From the NCBI RefSeq assembly GCF_018617855.1, contig NZ_JACSKY010000001.1, positions 496,001 through 560,000 on the forward strand: a stretch of DNA of 64,000 nucleotides. Reading direction: 5' to 3'. Of this stretch, positions 39,547 through 50,470 are shown one piece after another (the first letter of the stretch is position 1; each line of letters starts with the position of its first letter). The notes beneath the pieces are model-generated. The model saw nothing but the letters and a program-made list of their open reading frames with translations, was not told the origin of the DNA and ran no database searches. Origin of the DNA: Exiguobacterium qingdaonense (GTDB lineage Bacteria; Bacillota; Bacilli; Exiguobacteriales; Exiguobacteriaceae). The position numbers and the translations under genes are program-made.

Positions 39547-39679
39547 TGCGTGTCGAGGGCACTGAAAAACTCAAAATGATAAGGAAAAGGACGATTGTCC
39601 CGACACAAGTTGGTCCAATCGTCCTTTTATCTGTTCACGTTCGGATAGAGCGACAGTTTTTCAGTGTCCTCCGCGTGTC
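39547..39679. mobile_element. 117-bp MITE-like element with terminal inverted repeats and flanking duplication
   Basis: Bases 39555-39571 (GAGGGCACTGAAAAACT) and 39655-39671 form 17-bp terminal inverted repeats with one mismatch. They are flanked by TGCGTGTC (39547-39554) and CGCGTGTC (39672-39679), an 8-base direct repeat with one difference, as expected of a target-site duplication. Inside lies a second, perfect 13-bp inverted repeat AAAAGGACGATTG / CAATCGTCCTTTT (39585-39597 with 39616-39628), which probably now serves as bidirectional terminator for zupT and the chemoreceptor. There is no coding capacity and no transposase. The family is not identified. Confidence 0.65.
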
Positions 39680-39685
39680 ACGTTC

Positions 39686-41458
39686 TTATTTTGTCTTAAA
39701 GACGTGGACGACATCTTTTAATTCAGATGACATATGACTCATCGTCTCTGCGATCCCATTGATTTCTTGAATTGCCGCAAGTTGTTCCTCGACGTTTGCG
39801 CCAGCCTCTTCCACGCTCCGCTGTGTCGAAACAGCGTTCGTCGACATGTCCTCGACCGACACCGCCACTTCTGTCGTGTTGGCGCTCACTTCCTCAGTAG
39901 CCGAGGCAATCTCGCTCATTTGACGTGACGTCTCTTCAATGACCGATACGATCTCACGGAACGCCTCGGCCACCTCGCCCATTTGGGATACCCCATTCTC
40001 CACATGCACACTCGATTCTTCGAACGCCGATTCGACTTGAGCCGTGTCACGCTGAATATCACGGACGACGGTTTGGATTTGAATCGCGGACTGTTTCGAT
40101 TCCTCGGCAAGCTTGCGCACCTCGGCAGCGACGACCGCGAATCCTTTCCCATGTTCTCCCGCACGCGCCGCTTCAATGGCTGCATTGAGCGCAAGCAAGT
40201 TCGTCTGTTCGGTAATGGCTGTTATGGAGCGAGTGATTTTTTCAATCTCGAGTGATTGGTTCGAGAGTCTTGTTACCATCTGCTGGGTCATCTCATTGGC
40301 ACGACGGATTTCTTGCATCCGTTCTTCTGCCAATTGAACCGTCCCGAGACCACCGTTCGCCGCCTCGAGTGTATGAATCGTCTGTTCGTTCACCCCTTGG
40401 GATGCCGCTGCGATTTGATTCAACCCATCAACGGCTTGATTGACACCGATTGTTCCTTCTTCCGCGCGCTTCGATGACCCTTGGGCCGCCACGTTCATGT
40501 CTTCAAACAGACGGGAGACACCTTGAGTCGTCGTCGCCACATGATCTGTGCTCGCATAAAGCTCTTCTGAGTAGGCGGTCACTTTATCAGATGCTTCACC
40601 GACTCGATTGATCAACGCTACCAAATTATGCTTCATCTCATTGAATGCCGTGACAAGATCTCCAAGTTCGTCGTTCGAGACGCTCTCGATGTCTTCTCCC
40701 GTCAAATCACCTTCTGCCATAATACGCGCTTGGCGACCTAGACGGTTAATCGGTTTCAAGAAGAGGCGCTGTAGCGCGAGTAGTGAGAGAATCCCGACTA
40801 CGACGCCTACCACGCTGATGATGATCATCCAGAGAATGGATTTTCCCGCATCCGCTTGAACAGCCTTCGTCTCAGCTTCAAGGAGTTCTCCTTTATATTC
40901 AACGAGGTCCGTCACCGTCATGCGTACACGGTCCGTCGTCGGTGTCACGCTCGTGTTAAGCACGGTCTTGAATCCGATTTCGTCTTGTTGTTGACGGAGT
41001 TCAATCGCCCGATCCATCTCACGGTCTAATAGCTCATTGAACTGTTCTAGGTCCGAAAGCCAAGACAAGATCTTTTCGTCCGAAGACGATGCGTTGAGTT
41101 TTTTCATCAACTCGTCACGTTGTTCTTGTACATCCTGAAGGCTGATGAGCGTCTTCGGGTTGGCGACGAGCATGTAATAGTTCAAGTAACGCTCAGCGTC
41201 GGTCACGGCTAGCGATAATTGATCTGCAAGGTTCATTTCTTGCACCCCTTCACTAAGGACGCGATCATATGCCGCCGTTGACTGCCTCAATTGATAGGAT
41301 CCGAGCGCGCCGACAATGAGGAGCGCGATGATTGTCGGAACGAGTGCGATCGACATCCGTCTTCTAAGGGAAGAACGCCTACTTTGTTTCAAACCGCCTC
41401 GTTTCCTTGTCCACCCTTTCCAATTCTTGAATGGTCGTATAAATCGTTTCACATCCAT
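39686..41458 (-). CDS. Methyl-accepting chemotaxis protein
   Basis: A 590-residue chemoreceptor. After a basic cytoplasmic start comes TM1 (about residues 35-55), an extracellular four-helix-type sensor (about 56-210), TM2 (about 211-233), a HAMP domain ([21 protein letters not shown]) and a long signalling coiled coil whose tip has [20 protein letters not shown] and [16 protein letters not shown]. Heptad-rich methylation helices flank the tip. The ligand is unknown. ATG at 41458. A cre-like site lies about 50 bases upstream, suggesting catabolite control. Downstream it ends beside the MITE-like element. Confidence 0.93.
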   Translation of the reverse strand: MDVKRFIRPFKNWKGWTRKRGGLKQSRRSSLRRRMSIALVPTIIALLIVGALGSYQLRQSTAAYDRVLSEGVQEMNLADQLSLAVTDAERYLNYYMLVANPKTLISLQDVQEQRDELMKKLNASSSDEKILSWLSDLEQFNELLDREMDRAIELRQQQDEIGFKTVLNTSVTPTTDRVRMTVTDLVEYKGELLEAETKAVQADAGKSILWMIIISVVGVVVGILSLLALQRLFLKPINRLGRQARIMAEGDLTGEDIESVSNDELGDLVTAFNEMKHNLVALINRVGEASDKVTAYSEELYASTDHVATTTQGVSRLFEDMNVAAQGSSKRAEEGTIGVNQAVDGLNQIAAASQGVNEQTIHTLEAANGGLGTVQLAEERMQEIRRANEMTQQMVTRLSNQSLEIEKITRSITAITEQTNLLALNAAIEAARAGEHGKGFAVVAAEVRKLAEESKQSAIQIQTVVRDIQRDTAQVESAFEESSVHVENGVSQMGEVAEAFREIVSVIEETSRQMSEIASATEEVSANTTEVAVSVEDMSTNAVSTQRSVEEAGANVEEQLAAIQEINGIAETMSHMSSELKDVVHVFKTK

Positions 41459-41504
41459 GTCATTCGTTCTCCTTCATCTCGGATTTCTTCTCAACTTGAG
41501 ATTA

Positions 41505-41519
41505 ATGCAAACGTTTTCA
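41505..41519. promoter_or_regulatory. Candidate catabolite responsive element (cre)
   Basis: ATGCAAACGTTTTCA matches the CcpA operator consensus WTGNAANCGNWNNCW at every fixed position and is nearly palindromic. It lies in the gap between the divergent chemoreceptor and FAD oxidoreductase genes, closer to the chemoreceptor. No -10/-35 for the chemoreceptor was fixed around it, so activation versus repression cannot be judged. Confidence 0.5.
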
Positions 41520-41572
41520 TGAAGCAAATCGATTTTTGTAAATGAGGTGGATGAATTTTGGTTTAGATCATT

Positions 41573-41601
41573 TTGACAAGAAGAAGCCATTTTTGTATAC
41601 T
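41573..41601 (+). promoter_or_regulatory. Promoter of the FAD oxidoreductase gene
   Basis: TTGACA (41573-41578), 17-base spacer, TATACT (41596-41601), close to consensus. The start codon follows 37 bases on. Confidence 0.78.
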
Positions 41602-41638
41602 TCAAATCGTAACTATTACGCTTTTGAAAGGTGTTATT

Positions 41639-42790
41639 ATGATGGTGGAATATAAATCTTTACTTATTATTGGCGCAGGTGTACACGGCATGACACTCGC
41701 CATCTCATATATAGAACAAGGTGGAAAGCTGGACGATTTACTAATTGTCGACCCAAACTCCGCCCCGCTTTCCAACTGGACGCGACAGACCGACTCCATT
41801 TCGATGTCGCACCTGCGTTCGACCCGTGTTCACCACGTCTCTTCAAACCCATACGCCTTGAAGCAATTCGCATCCCGCCACGCCTACCGTTCAAATCATT
41901 TCAAAGACACGTTCGGACGTCCGTCGCTCGAACTGTTCAATAATCATGCGTTGACGCTATGGGACGAACTTCGTCTAGATGAATGCTTTCTCGGGAATGA
42001 ACGGGTAATGGCAGTCCGTAAAGAAGGACAAGGTTTTCACGTCCAAACGGACCGACGTCTGATTGTGGCGGATTCGGTCATTGTCGCGATTGGTCAATCT
42101 GCGACCGTCGTCTTGCCGGAATGGACGACCGAACGATGCCAGCACGTTTTTACGAAAGATCGAGAAGGTGAATCGAATCATGTGACTGTCATCGGCGGTG
42201 GTATCACGGCACTCCATTACGTCGTCAAGCGCGTCAATCAAGGACATCGCGTCACACTCGTAACGAGACGTCCGCTAGAGGTCAGTCAGTTCGATGCAGA
42301 TCGTGAGTTCATGGGACCGAAAGGATTAGACCAATTCAATCGTTTACAACAGGACTGGACGACAAAACGCTCGTTCGTCACACGGGAGAGAAAACCGGGG
42401 TCTGCTCCGAACGACCTCGTCTTAAAAGTAAAGCGTTTGATTCAAACGGATGCCGTCACGCATCAAATCGGTGAAGTGGAACGTCATCAAGACATACTCA
42501 TGGTAAATGGCGAGCGTCTAGACGACAGTGAGATCGTGTTATGCACCGGAATCCGACCTCAACCCGTGAAAGAAACATTTTTACAGCCATTGATCGAGCA
42601 ACTCGATCTTCCCCTTACCCCGTGCGGAACCCCAGTGTTGAACAATCGACTCGAGTGGACAGACGGTCTCTATTTGACCGGCGCATACGCCGACTTGATT
42701 ATCGGTCCGTTCGCACGTGCCGTCTATGGCGGGCAAGAAGCAGCCCGGAGAATCCTTCCTCGACTACTTTTCGCACAAAAAAGCGTCTGA
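41639..42790 (+). CDS. FAD/NAD(P)-binding oxidoreductase of unknown substrate
   Basis: A 383-residue flavoprotein with two Rossmann folds: the FAD-binding LLIIGAGVHGMTLAIS at residues about 7-22 and a second VTVIGGGITALHYVVK near residue 181, plus a terminal FAD segment GLYLTGAYADLIIGPFARAVYGG. The stretch SNWTRQTDSISMSHLRSTRV resembles the flavin-monooxygenase/lysine-ornithine hydroxylase-like group. ATG at 41639 after AAAGGTG. It is a single gene with its own promoter and terminator, and has no biosynthetic neighbours, so a siderophore role is not supported. Family fold is firm, while the reaction is unknown. Confidence 0.8.
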   Translation: MMVEYKSLLIIGAGVHGMTLAISYIEQGGKLDDLLIVDPNSAPLSNWTRQTDSISMSHLRSTRVHHVSSNPYALKQFASRHAYRSNHFKDTFGRPSLELFNNHALTLWDELRLDECFLGNERVMAVRKEGQGFHVQTDRRLIVADSVIVAIGQSATVVLPEWTTERCQHVFTKDREGESNHVTVIGGGITALHYVVKRVNQGHRVTLVTRRPLEVSQFDADREFMGPKGLDQFNRLQQDWTTKRSFVTRERKPGSAPNDLVLKVKRLIQTDAVTHQIGEVERHQDILMVNGERLDDSEIVLCTGIRPQPVKETFLQPLIEQLDLPLTPCGTPVLNNRLEWTDGLYLTGAYADLIIGPFARAVYGGQEAARRILPRLLFAQKSV

Positions 42791-42810
42791 CCGTGTTGGT
42801 CAGACGCTTT
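42780..42810. terminator. Bidirectional terminator between the FAD oxidoreductase gene and yajC
   Basis: A perfect 13-bp stem AAAGCGTCTGACC / GGTCAGACGCTTT with a 5-base loop. It includes the stop codon of the FAD gene and is flanked by an A-run on the left and by TTTGTTT on the right. Confidence 0.88.
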
Positions 42811-42816
42811 GTTTAC

Positions 42817-43095
42817 TTATTCTTCAAATGAAGCATTCGCTTTTTTCACGACTTCCGCAACCGCGCTTCGGTTGAAGCGAAGAAGCGACTGGTCGCATTT
42901 CAAAACGACATGCGTATCTTCGATTTGATGAACGACGCCGTGTAAGCCACCGATTGTGACAACGCTGTCGCCACGCTCGAGCGCGTTTTGCATCGCTTGT
43001 ACTTCTTTTTGGCGCTTCGTCTGTGGACGAATCAAAAGGAAGTAAAATACGACGAAAATCAAGATCATTGGTAATAACGCAACGATTGTTTCCAT
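42817..43095 (-). CDS. yajC: Preprotein translocase subunit YajC
   Basis: A 92-residue single-pass membrane protein: helix at about residues 4-22 ending YFLLIRPQTKRQKE, the family signature, followed by a cytoplasmic beta-rich domain (GDSVVTIGGLHGVVHQIED). It associates with SecDF and the Sec holotranslocon. ATG at 43095. It follows tgt, the classical queA-tgt-yajC order. Confidence 0.95.
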   Translation of the reverse strand: METIVALLPMILIFVVFYFLLIRPQTKRQKEVQAMQNALERGDSVVTIGGLHGVVHQIEDTHVVLKCDQSLLRFNRSAVAEVVKKANASFEE

Positions 43096-43179
43096 GTGTA
43101 ACTTTCACCCTTTCCTTCAATATCAGGTTCATTATACCGTGAAACTGAAACAATGTCACACAATGTCCGACACGTTTTA

Positions 43180-45380
<2,201 letters not shown>

Positions 45381-45383
45381 ACC

Positions 45384-46385
45384 TTACTCCTCTTCCTTTT
45401 CATATCCAAAGTGTGATTTGGCAAACTGTGTGATCATCCGCCCTCGCGGTGTTCGCTGTAAAAACCCTTGTTGCAATAAAAAGGGTTCATAGACGTCCTC
45501 AATCGTCTGGGCGTCCTCACCGATTGTCGCGGCGAGCGTCTCGAGCCCGACCGGTCCACCTCCGAACCGCTCGACCATGGCACGAAGCAGACGGTGGTCG
45601 ACTTCATCAAGTCCGAGCGCGTCGACATGTAATCGGTCGAGCGCATCGGATGCGAGTACGGGATCGATTTCTTTCGTTCCGGCAACTTGTGCGAAGTCCC
45701 GGACACGACGCAACAGACGGTTCGCGATTCGTGGCGTCCCTCGCGAGCGCTTCGCAATCGCGCCGCTCGCCTCAGGTGAGATCGAGAGGCGGAACAGTTG
45801 GGCCGTGCGGCTGACGATAGCGGCGAGTTCATGCGCTTCATAATATTCAAGTTTCAGCGTGACGCCGAAGCGGTCCCGGAGCGGCGCAGACAACATTCCT
45901 GCCCGTGTCGTCGCCCCGACGAGCGTGAACGGTGGTAAATCGATGCGCACGCTGCGTGCCATCTCCCCTTGTCCGTAGACGATGTCGAGACAGTAATCTT
46001 CCATCGCCGGATAGAGAATTTCTTCGATCGTCCGGCTCAATCGATGAATCTCATCGATGAACAACACATCTCCTGGCTCGAGCGTCGATAGAATCGCCGC
46101 CAAATCACCTGGTCTCTCGATTGCCGGTCCGGCGGTCGTCTTGATCCCGACGCCCATCTCGTTGGCGATGATTTGGGCGAGCGTCGTCTTCCCGAGTCCA
46201 GGTGGACCATATAACAACACGTGGTCGAGCGTCTCACTACGAAGCTTGGCGGCTTCGATAAAGACTGACAAATTGCCTTTCACTTTTTCTTGGCCGATAT
46301 ATTGCTCGAAGCGCTGCGGACGCAAGCTCCACTCTTCAGAGTCTTCATATTGCTGGTGAGATTGTGACAACAATCGTTCGTCCAT
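45384..46385 (-). CDS. ruvB: Holliday junction branch migration ATPase RuvB
   Basis: A 333-residue AAA+ motor that drives branch migration with RuvA. N-terminal segment [18 protein letters not shown], Walker [15 protein letters not shown] (about residue 58), Walker [13 protein letters not shown], sensor VGATTRAG, arginine finger region RDRFGV, and a C-terminal winged helix with [13 protein letters not shown] at 46385, ten bases after the ruvA stop. Confidence 0.98.
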   Translation of the reverse strand: MDERLLSQSHQQYEDSEEWSLRPQRFEQYIGQEKVKGNLSVFIEAAKLRSETLDHVLLYGPPGLGKTTLAQIIANEMGVGIKTTAGPAIERPGDLAAILSTLEPGDVLFIDEIHRLSRTIEEILYPAMEDYCLDIVYGQGEMARSVRIDLPPFTLVGATTRAGMLSAPLRDRFGVTLKLEYYEAHELAAIVSRTAQLFRLSISPEASGAIAKRSRGTPRIANRLLRRVRDFAQVAGTKEIDPVLASDALDRLHVDALGLDEVDHRLLRAMVERFGGGPVGLETLAATIGEDAQTIEDVYEPFLLQQGFLQRTPRGRMITQFAKSHFGYEKEEE

Positions 46386-46395
46386 AGCTTCCTCC

Positions 46396-46983
46396 TTATT
46401 TCAGTAACAGCTGTAGCGCACGTTTTATGTACGCGTCGGTCGTCAAGATTTCTCCACTCAACGCTTTGCGTACTTTTGCGATTTCCCGTTCAGAATATCC
46501 GAGGGCGACGAGCGCCTCACACGCCTCATCGAGTTCGGATGCCCCTTGGGCGAACAATCCTTCGTTCGGCACGTAATCTGGTGCGAGTTCGGATAGCTTG
46601 CCCTTTAAGTCGAGGGCCATTTGTTTGGCCGTCTTCTTTCCGACTCCAGGGAATTTCGTCAAATACTTCTCATTCTCGGTTTCAATCGCATCAATCAACG
46701 CATCGATATCGCCGGACGCGACGATGGCGAGCGCCCCTTTCGGTCCGATCCCGCTGACGCCGAGGAGTTTATTGAACAGCTCCCGCTCGCGACGTGACCG
46801 GAAACCGTATAGTGTCTGTTGATCTTCACGGACGTAATGATGCGTAAACACGATTACATGTTCGTCTTGTTCACGATAAAAAAACGGGTTAGGCACATGT
46901 ACTTTGTAGCCGACGCCCGAGACATCTAACGTTATATATTCCGCACACACATAGGCGACGGGTCCTTTTACGAATTCAATCAC
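46396..46983 (-). CDS. ruvA: Holliday junction DNA-binding protein RuvA
   Basis: A 195-residue tetrameric junction-binding protein: OB domain at residues 1-62 ([12 protein letters not shown]), two helix-hairpin-helix motifs [15 protein letters not shown] and [15 protein letters not shown], and the C-terminal RuvB-binding domain ([16 protein letters not shown]). It starts at GTG 46983, with AAGGAG eight bases upstream. A TACAAT at 47020-47025 is the likely -10. No LexA box was recognised in the upstream gap. Confidence 0.97.
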   Translation of the reverse strand: MIEFVKGPVAYVCAEYITLDVSGVGYKVHVPNPFFYREQDEHVIVFTHHYVREDQQTLYGFRSRRERELFNKLLGVSGIGPKGALAIVASGDIDALIDAIETENEKYLTKFPGVGKKTAKQMALDLKGKLSELAPDYVPNEGLFAQGASELDEACEALVALGYSEREIAKVRKALSGEILTTDAYIKRALQLLLK

Positions 46984-47042
46984 GGTGTAATCTCCTTTTC
47001 GGTCGGAAAAACTGCATTCATTGTACCATAACGGACGGCACG

Positions 47043-47069
47043 AAAAAAGGACAGGCGTTCACCTGTCCT
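47043..47069 (-). terminator. nadA terminator
   Basis: Minus-strand AGGACAGG / CCTGTCCT stem with a 6-base loop followed by T6, just after the nadA stop. It closes the nadB-nadC-nadA transcript. Confidence 0.9.
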
Positions 47070-47076
47070 GAAGCAA

Positions 47077-48156
47077 TTACCTCGCGAGCATACGTTCAAG
47101 CGCACGTTTCGAGAACTCTGTCGTCTCATGATCGACGCGAATGATGTTAACAGGGTCCGTCTCGAGCGACTCGAGCGCCCAAAGTAGATGTTGTAGGTCG
47201 ATTCGGTTCATCGTGAGACACGGACACATGAACGGGTTCAATGAGACGATATCGAGGTGTGGGTACGTTGCCGTCAAACGGTTGACGAGGTTCATTTCCG
47301 TTCCGACCGCCCATTTTGTACCCGGAGCGCTCGCGTCGATCTTGTTGATAATATAAGAAGTCGATCCTGCCTCGTCCGCTGCCTGCACGACATCGAACGT
47401 ACACTCCGGATGGACGATGATGCGACGGTCCGGTTCACGTTCACGAAACGTTTCAATTTGCGCGACCGTAAACTTCTCATGGACGGAACAGTGTCCTTTC
47501 CATAAGATGACTTTCACTTCTTCGTCGTCCCCTTCCGCGACCAATTCTTCACGGAGCGGATCCCAGACGGCCATCGCTTCGAGCGGGATGCCAAGGTCAT
47601 ACGCCGTATTCCGCCCGAGATGCTGATCGGGAAGGAAGAGGATACGTTCGCCTGCCTCAAGCGCCCATTTTACGATTTCATGTGCGTTCGACGATGTGAC
47701 GGTCGCCCCGCCATGTCGTCCGACGAACGCCTTGATGGCCGCTGTTGAATTGACGTATGTAATCGGGATGATCCCTTCACCGAAACGCTCGGTCAGCTCT
47801 TCCCAAGCGACTTCCGTCTGATCGATATCCGCCATGTCCGCCATCGAGCACCCGGCACGCATATCGGGCAAGACGACGATTTGGTCGTCGCGCGTCAACA
47901 TGTCCGCCGTTTCTGCCATGAAGTGAACACCGCAGAAAACGATGAACTCTGCCTCGCTCATCTGTTCCGCGAGTCGAGCGAGTTGGAGCGAATCTCCTGT
48001 CGCGTCTGCGAATTGGACGACCTCGTCTTTTTGATAATGATGCGCCGGTAAGAAGAGACGTGTCCCGAGTCGGTCCTTGACCGCTTGAATCCGCGCCTCC
48101 ATTTCCTCCACTGACAGATTAGCGTACGTCGGTGGGAGTGTTCCGAGTAGTTGCAT
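47077..48156 (-). CDS. nadA: Quinolinate synthase A
   Basis: A 359-residue [4Fe-4S] enzyme that condenses iminoaspartate with dihydroxyacetone phosphate. Cysteines expected to hold the cluster lie in [27 protein letters not shown] and MCPCLTMNR. The long form matches Bacillus NadA (about 368 residues). ATG at 48156 with GGAGG upstream. The first 13 codons lie inside the nadC 3' end (38-base overlap). It needs cluster assembly, probably by NifS encoded divergently upstream. Confidence 0.97.
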   Translation of the reverse strand: MQLLGTLPPTYANLSVEEMEARIQAVKDRLGTRLFLPAHHYQKDEVVQFADATGDSLQLARLAEQMSEAEFIVFCGVHFMAETADMLTRDDQIVVLPDMRAGCSMADMADIDQTEVAWEELTERFGEGIIPITYVNSTAAIKAFVGRHGGATVTSSNAHEIVKWALEAGERILFLPDQHLGRNTAYDLGIPLEAMAVWDPLREELVAEGDDEEVKVILWKGHCSVHEKFTVAQIETFREREPDRRIIVHPECTFDVVQAADEAGSTSYIINKIDASAPGTKWAVGTEMNLVNRLTATYPHLDIVSLNPFMCPCLTMNRIDLQHLLWALESLETDPVNIIRVDHETTEFSKRALERMLAR

Positions 48157-48988
48157 GTTTCATTCCTCCTTGTAAATTCATACTGCAATCGAGCGCCCGT
48201 ACCGAGTGGGTCAACTGACCGAGTGAGATGACATCGATGCGAATCCCTTGATAGTCGGCAATCGTGTCGAGCGTGATGCCGCCAGACACTTCGATGGTGA
48301 TATGGTCCGGAATATGCTGGACCCATTCTCGCAGTTCATCGGGTGTCCGATTATCGAGCATCACGATGTCCGGGTCGGCTTGAATCGCTTCCATCAGCTG
48401 TTCGAACGACTCGACCTCAACCTCAATTGGCGTCGTGTGACCGACTCGGGCACGCGCCGCATAGACGGCATCGGCCACACCTCCGAGGGCGACAATGTGA
48501 TTGTCTTTAATCATGACGGCGTCATCGAGTCGAAGTCGATGGTTGAACCCACCACCGACACGAACGGCATACTTCTCAAGCATTCGGAGTCCCGGTGTCG
48601 TCTTTCGTGTGTCCGTCACGTGAATCGAGTCGTCTTGGAGCGCATCGACACATTGCCGTGTCATCGTCGCGATCCCACTCGCATGTTGGATTAAATTTAA
48701 CAGCACGCGCTCCGTCTCTAATAGGACACGAGTCTTCCCTCTCAAGACGATCAGTTCGTCTCCAGGGACAACCGATCTCCCGTCTTCTTGGCAAGAGACC
48801 AACTCAAGTCGCTGCATGGTCGCCAGCTCTTGAACGATTGGCTTCCCACAGAAAATGCCCTGTTCTTTGGCGACGATCGTCGCGACCGACTCGTCCTCTT
48901 CATCAATTAACGCACTTGATAAATCACCATAACCGATATCCTCATTCAAAAACTGTCGTAGTTGTTCGCGTAGATAAATCGTGTTCAT
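48119..48988 (-). CDS. nadC: Nicotinate-nucleotide pyrophosphorylase (carboxylating)
   Basis: A 289-residue quinolinate phosphoribosyltransferase that forms nicotinate mononucleotide. Motifs are [39 protein letters not shown] and [11 protein letters not shown], and the barrel ends near [17 protein letters not shown]. About 18 residues beyond the usual end overlap nadA. The ATG at 48988 is chosen for spacing from GGAG; an adjacent ATG at 48991 is equally in frame. The start lies 47 bases inside nadB, so nadB, nadC and nadA are tightly overlapped. Confidence 0.95.
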   Translation of the reverse strand: MNTIYLREQLRQFLNEDIGYGDLSSALIDEEDESVATIVAKEQGIFCGKPIVQELATMQRLELVSCQEDGRSVVPGDELIVLRGKTRVLLETERVLLNLIQHASGIATMTRQCVDALQDDSIHVTDTRKTTPGLRMLEKYAVRVGGGFNHRLRLDDAVMIKDNHIVALGGVADAVYAARARVGHTTPIEVEVESFEQLMEAIQADPDIVMLDNRTPDELREWVQHIPDHITIEVSGGITLDTIADYQGIRIDVISLGQLTHSVRALDCSMNLQGGMKHATTRNTPTDVR

Positions 48989-50375
48989 CATGTCTCTCCA
49001 TTCCGAGAATGCTTTGCGCCAAAAGGCGTGCCGCATCAAGTAGTAAAGTTTGTTCACTTAATTGTCTTGTCACGTGTTTCGTCAAGGTCAATGATTGGGT
49101 ATTTTGTAAGAAACATTTCATTTCCTCAAGATTTGGTGAAATCGTCAGCCAGTTGCCAATCTGACTTCGCAATTCTTGAAACATCTCAAATGAGATGTCG
49201 TACGCTAACGACTCACTCGTCGTAAAAGGCGCATCATTCAATTGAATCGCTTGCGCGACCCGCTTACCAAACACCCAACATTCCAGTAGTGAGTTTGAGG
49301 CCAATCGATTTGCCCCGTGGACACCCGTGTCTGCCACTTCACCGACGGCATACAACCCGTCGACACCCGTTCGCCCCATGTCATCCACTTCAATGCCTCC
49401 CATGTGAAAATGGAGACCGGGCCGGACCGGGATTTGTCGAAGGTCGATTCCGAGCTCGTCACATGTCAACGCGAGTTTTGGAAAACGGTCATGAAGCCTC
49501 GTCACGTTCGTCGTATCGAGATAGATTGGACCGTTTCGTTCAGTAAGCACCCGAGCCACCTCATCACGGGGAGCGAGGCTACCGAGAAGATGGTGGGCCA
49601 TCACGTGTCTTCCGTCCGCATCAATGAGTGTTGCACCTGCGCCACGAAGCGCTTCTGTGACAAGGCGAGGCTCTTCGGTAGCGAGTAGCGTCGGATGGAA
49701 CTGGATTCGTTGCAGATGGGTCAGTTCCGCCCCGCAACGATTCGCCAGAACGAGACCGTCGCCGGTCACCGTTCGGACGTTTGAAGTCCAATCGACGAGC
49801 CCACCAATCCCACCCGTCGCTAAAACGACGGCACCGGCTTCAATGTGGATCCTTTCTTCTCTTTGAAATGCCATCGCACCGACCACACGTCCTTGCCATA
49901 CGACAAGATCATGGACGAGAACATGTTCAAGTACCTTCACATTGTCCGGTAACGAGCGACGTAACTGTCGCATGACGTGCCGACCGGTCTCGTCGCCCCC
50001 GGCGTGAAAGATTCGGTGCGTCTGATGCGCACCTTCCCGACCGAGATCATAGCCGTCTCCATCACGATCAAAACGGACACCAAACCGTTCCATCTCCTCG
50101 ATCGTTTGACGACCTTCTGCTGTGAGAATGTCAACACGCTCGATGCACGATGTCATGTTCGAAGCGAACATCGTGTCTGCTTTATGTGCCTCACTCGTTT
50201 CCTCAAGATATGAACTCGCAATCCCACCTTGTGCCAAATCCGAGTTCGTCTCTGTCAACTCACTTTTTGAGACGAGAATCACGGACAGATCGCTTGGTAT
50301 ATGTAAAGCCGTCGTGACAGCCGCTAGCCCTGTACCAATAATCAAAATATCAGCTTTTTCTTTGTGTAAAGACAA
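48942..50375 (-). CDS. nadB: L-aspartate oxidase
   Basis: A 477-residue FAD enzyme that oxidises aspartate to iminoaspartate, the first step of de novo NAD synthesis. FAD motif DILIIGTGLAAVTTAL, then SDLAQGGIASS, the catalytic region with RLVTEALRGAGATLID and GLHFHMGGIEVDDMGRT, and ANRLASNSLLECWVFG. The C-terminal domain is shorter than in the E. coli protein (about 540 residues). It starts at TTG 50375, eight bases after AGGTG. It diverges from nifS across a gap with a candidate NiaR operator. Confidence 0.95.
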   Translation of the reverse strand: MSLHKEKADILIIGTGLAAVTTALHIPSDLSVILVSKSELTETNSDLAQGGIASSYLEETSEAHKADTMFASNMTSCIERVDILTAEGRQTIEEMERFGVRFDRDGDGYDLGREGAHQTHRIFHAGGDETGRHVMRQLRRSLPDNVKVLEHVLVHDLVVWQGRVVGAMAFQREERIHIEAGAVVLATGGIGGLVDWTSNVRTVTGDGLVLANRCGAELTHLQRIQFHPTLLATEEPRLVTEALRGAGATLIDADGRHVMAHHLLGSLAPRDEVARVLTERNGPIYLDTTNVTRLHDRFPKLALTCDELGIDLRQIPVRPGLHFHMGGIEVDDMGRTGVDGLYAVGEVADTGVHGANRLASNSLLECWVFGKRVAQAIQLNDAPFTTSESLAYDISFEMFQELRSQIGNWLTISPNLEEMKCFLQNTQSLTLTKHVTRQLSEQTLLLDAARLLAQSILGMERHDEHDLSTRTTTTVFE

Positions 50376-50384
50376 TTGTATATC

Positions 50385-50404
50385 ACCTGTATTTCATGTG
50401 TAAT
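50385..50404. promoter_or_regulatory. Candidate NiaR operator between nadB and nifS
   Basis: The bases ATCACCTGTATTTCATGTGT (50385-50404) form an imperfect inverted repeat (ACCTGT / ATGTGT half-sites, five bases between). It lies just upstream of the nadB start and next to the nifS promoter -35. NiaR sites in Bacilli contain ACCTGT/ACATGT-type half-sites, but the match is only partial. Confidence 0.4.
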
Positions 50405-50405
50405 G

Positions 50406-50434
50406 TTGACTTGTAAACTAGTTTCGCATAATTT
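50406..50434 (+). promoter_or_regulatory. nifS-niaR promoter
   Basis: TTGACT (50406-50411), 17-base spacer, TAATTT (50429-50434). The candidate operator abuts the -35 element. Confidence 0.68.
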
Positions 50435-50470
50435 TGTGTAGAAGACAACATTAGAAAAGGGGAGTCCATG

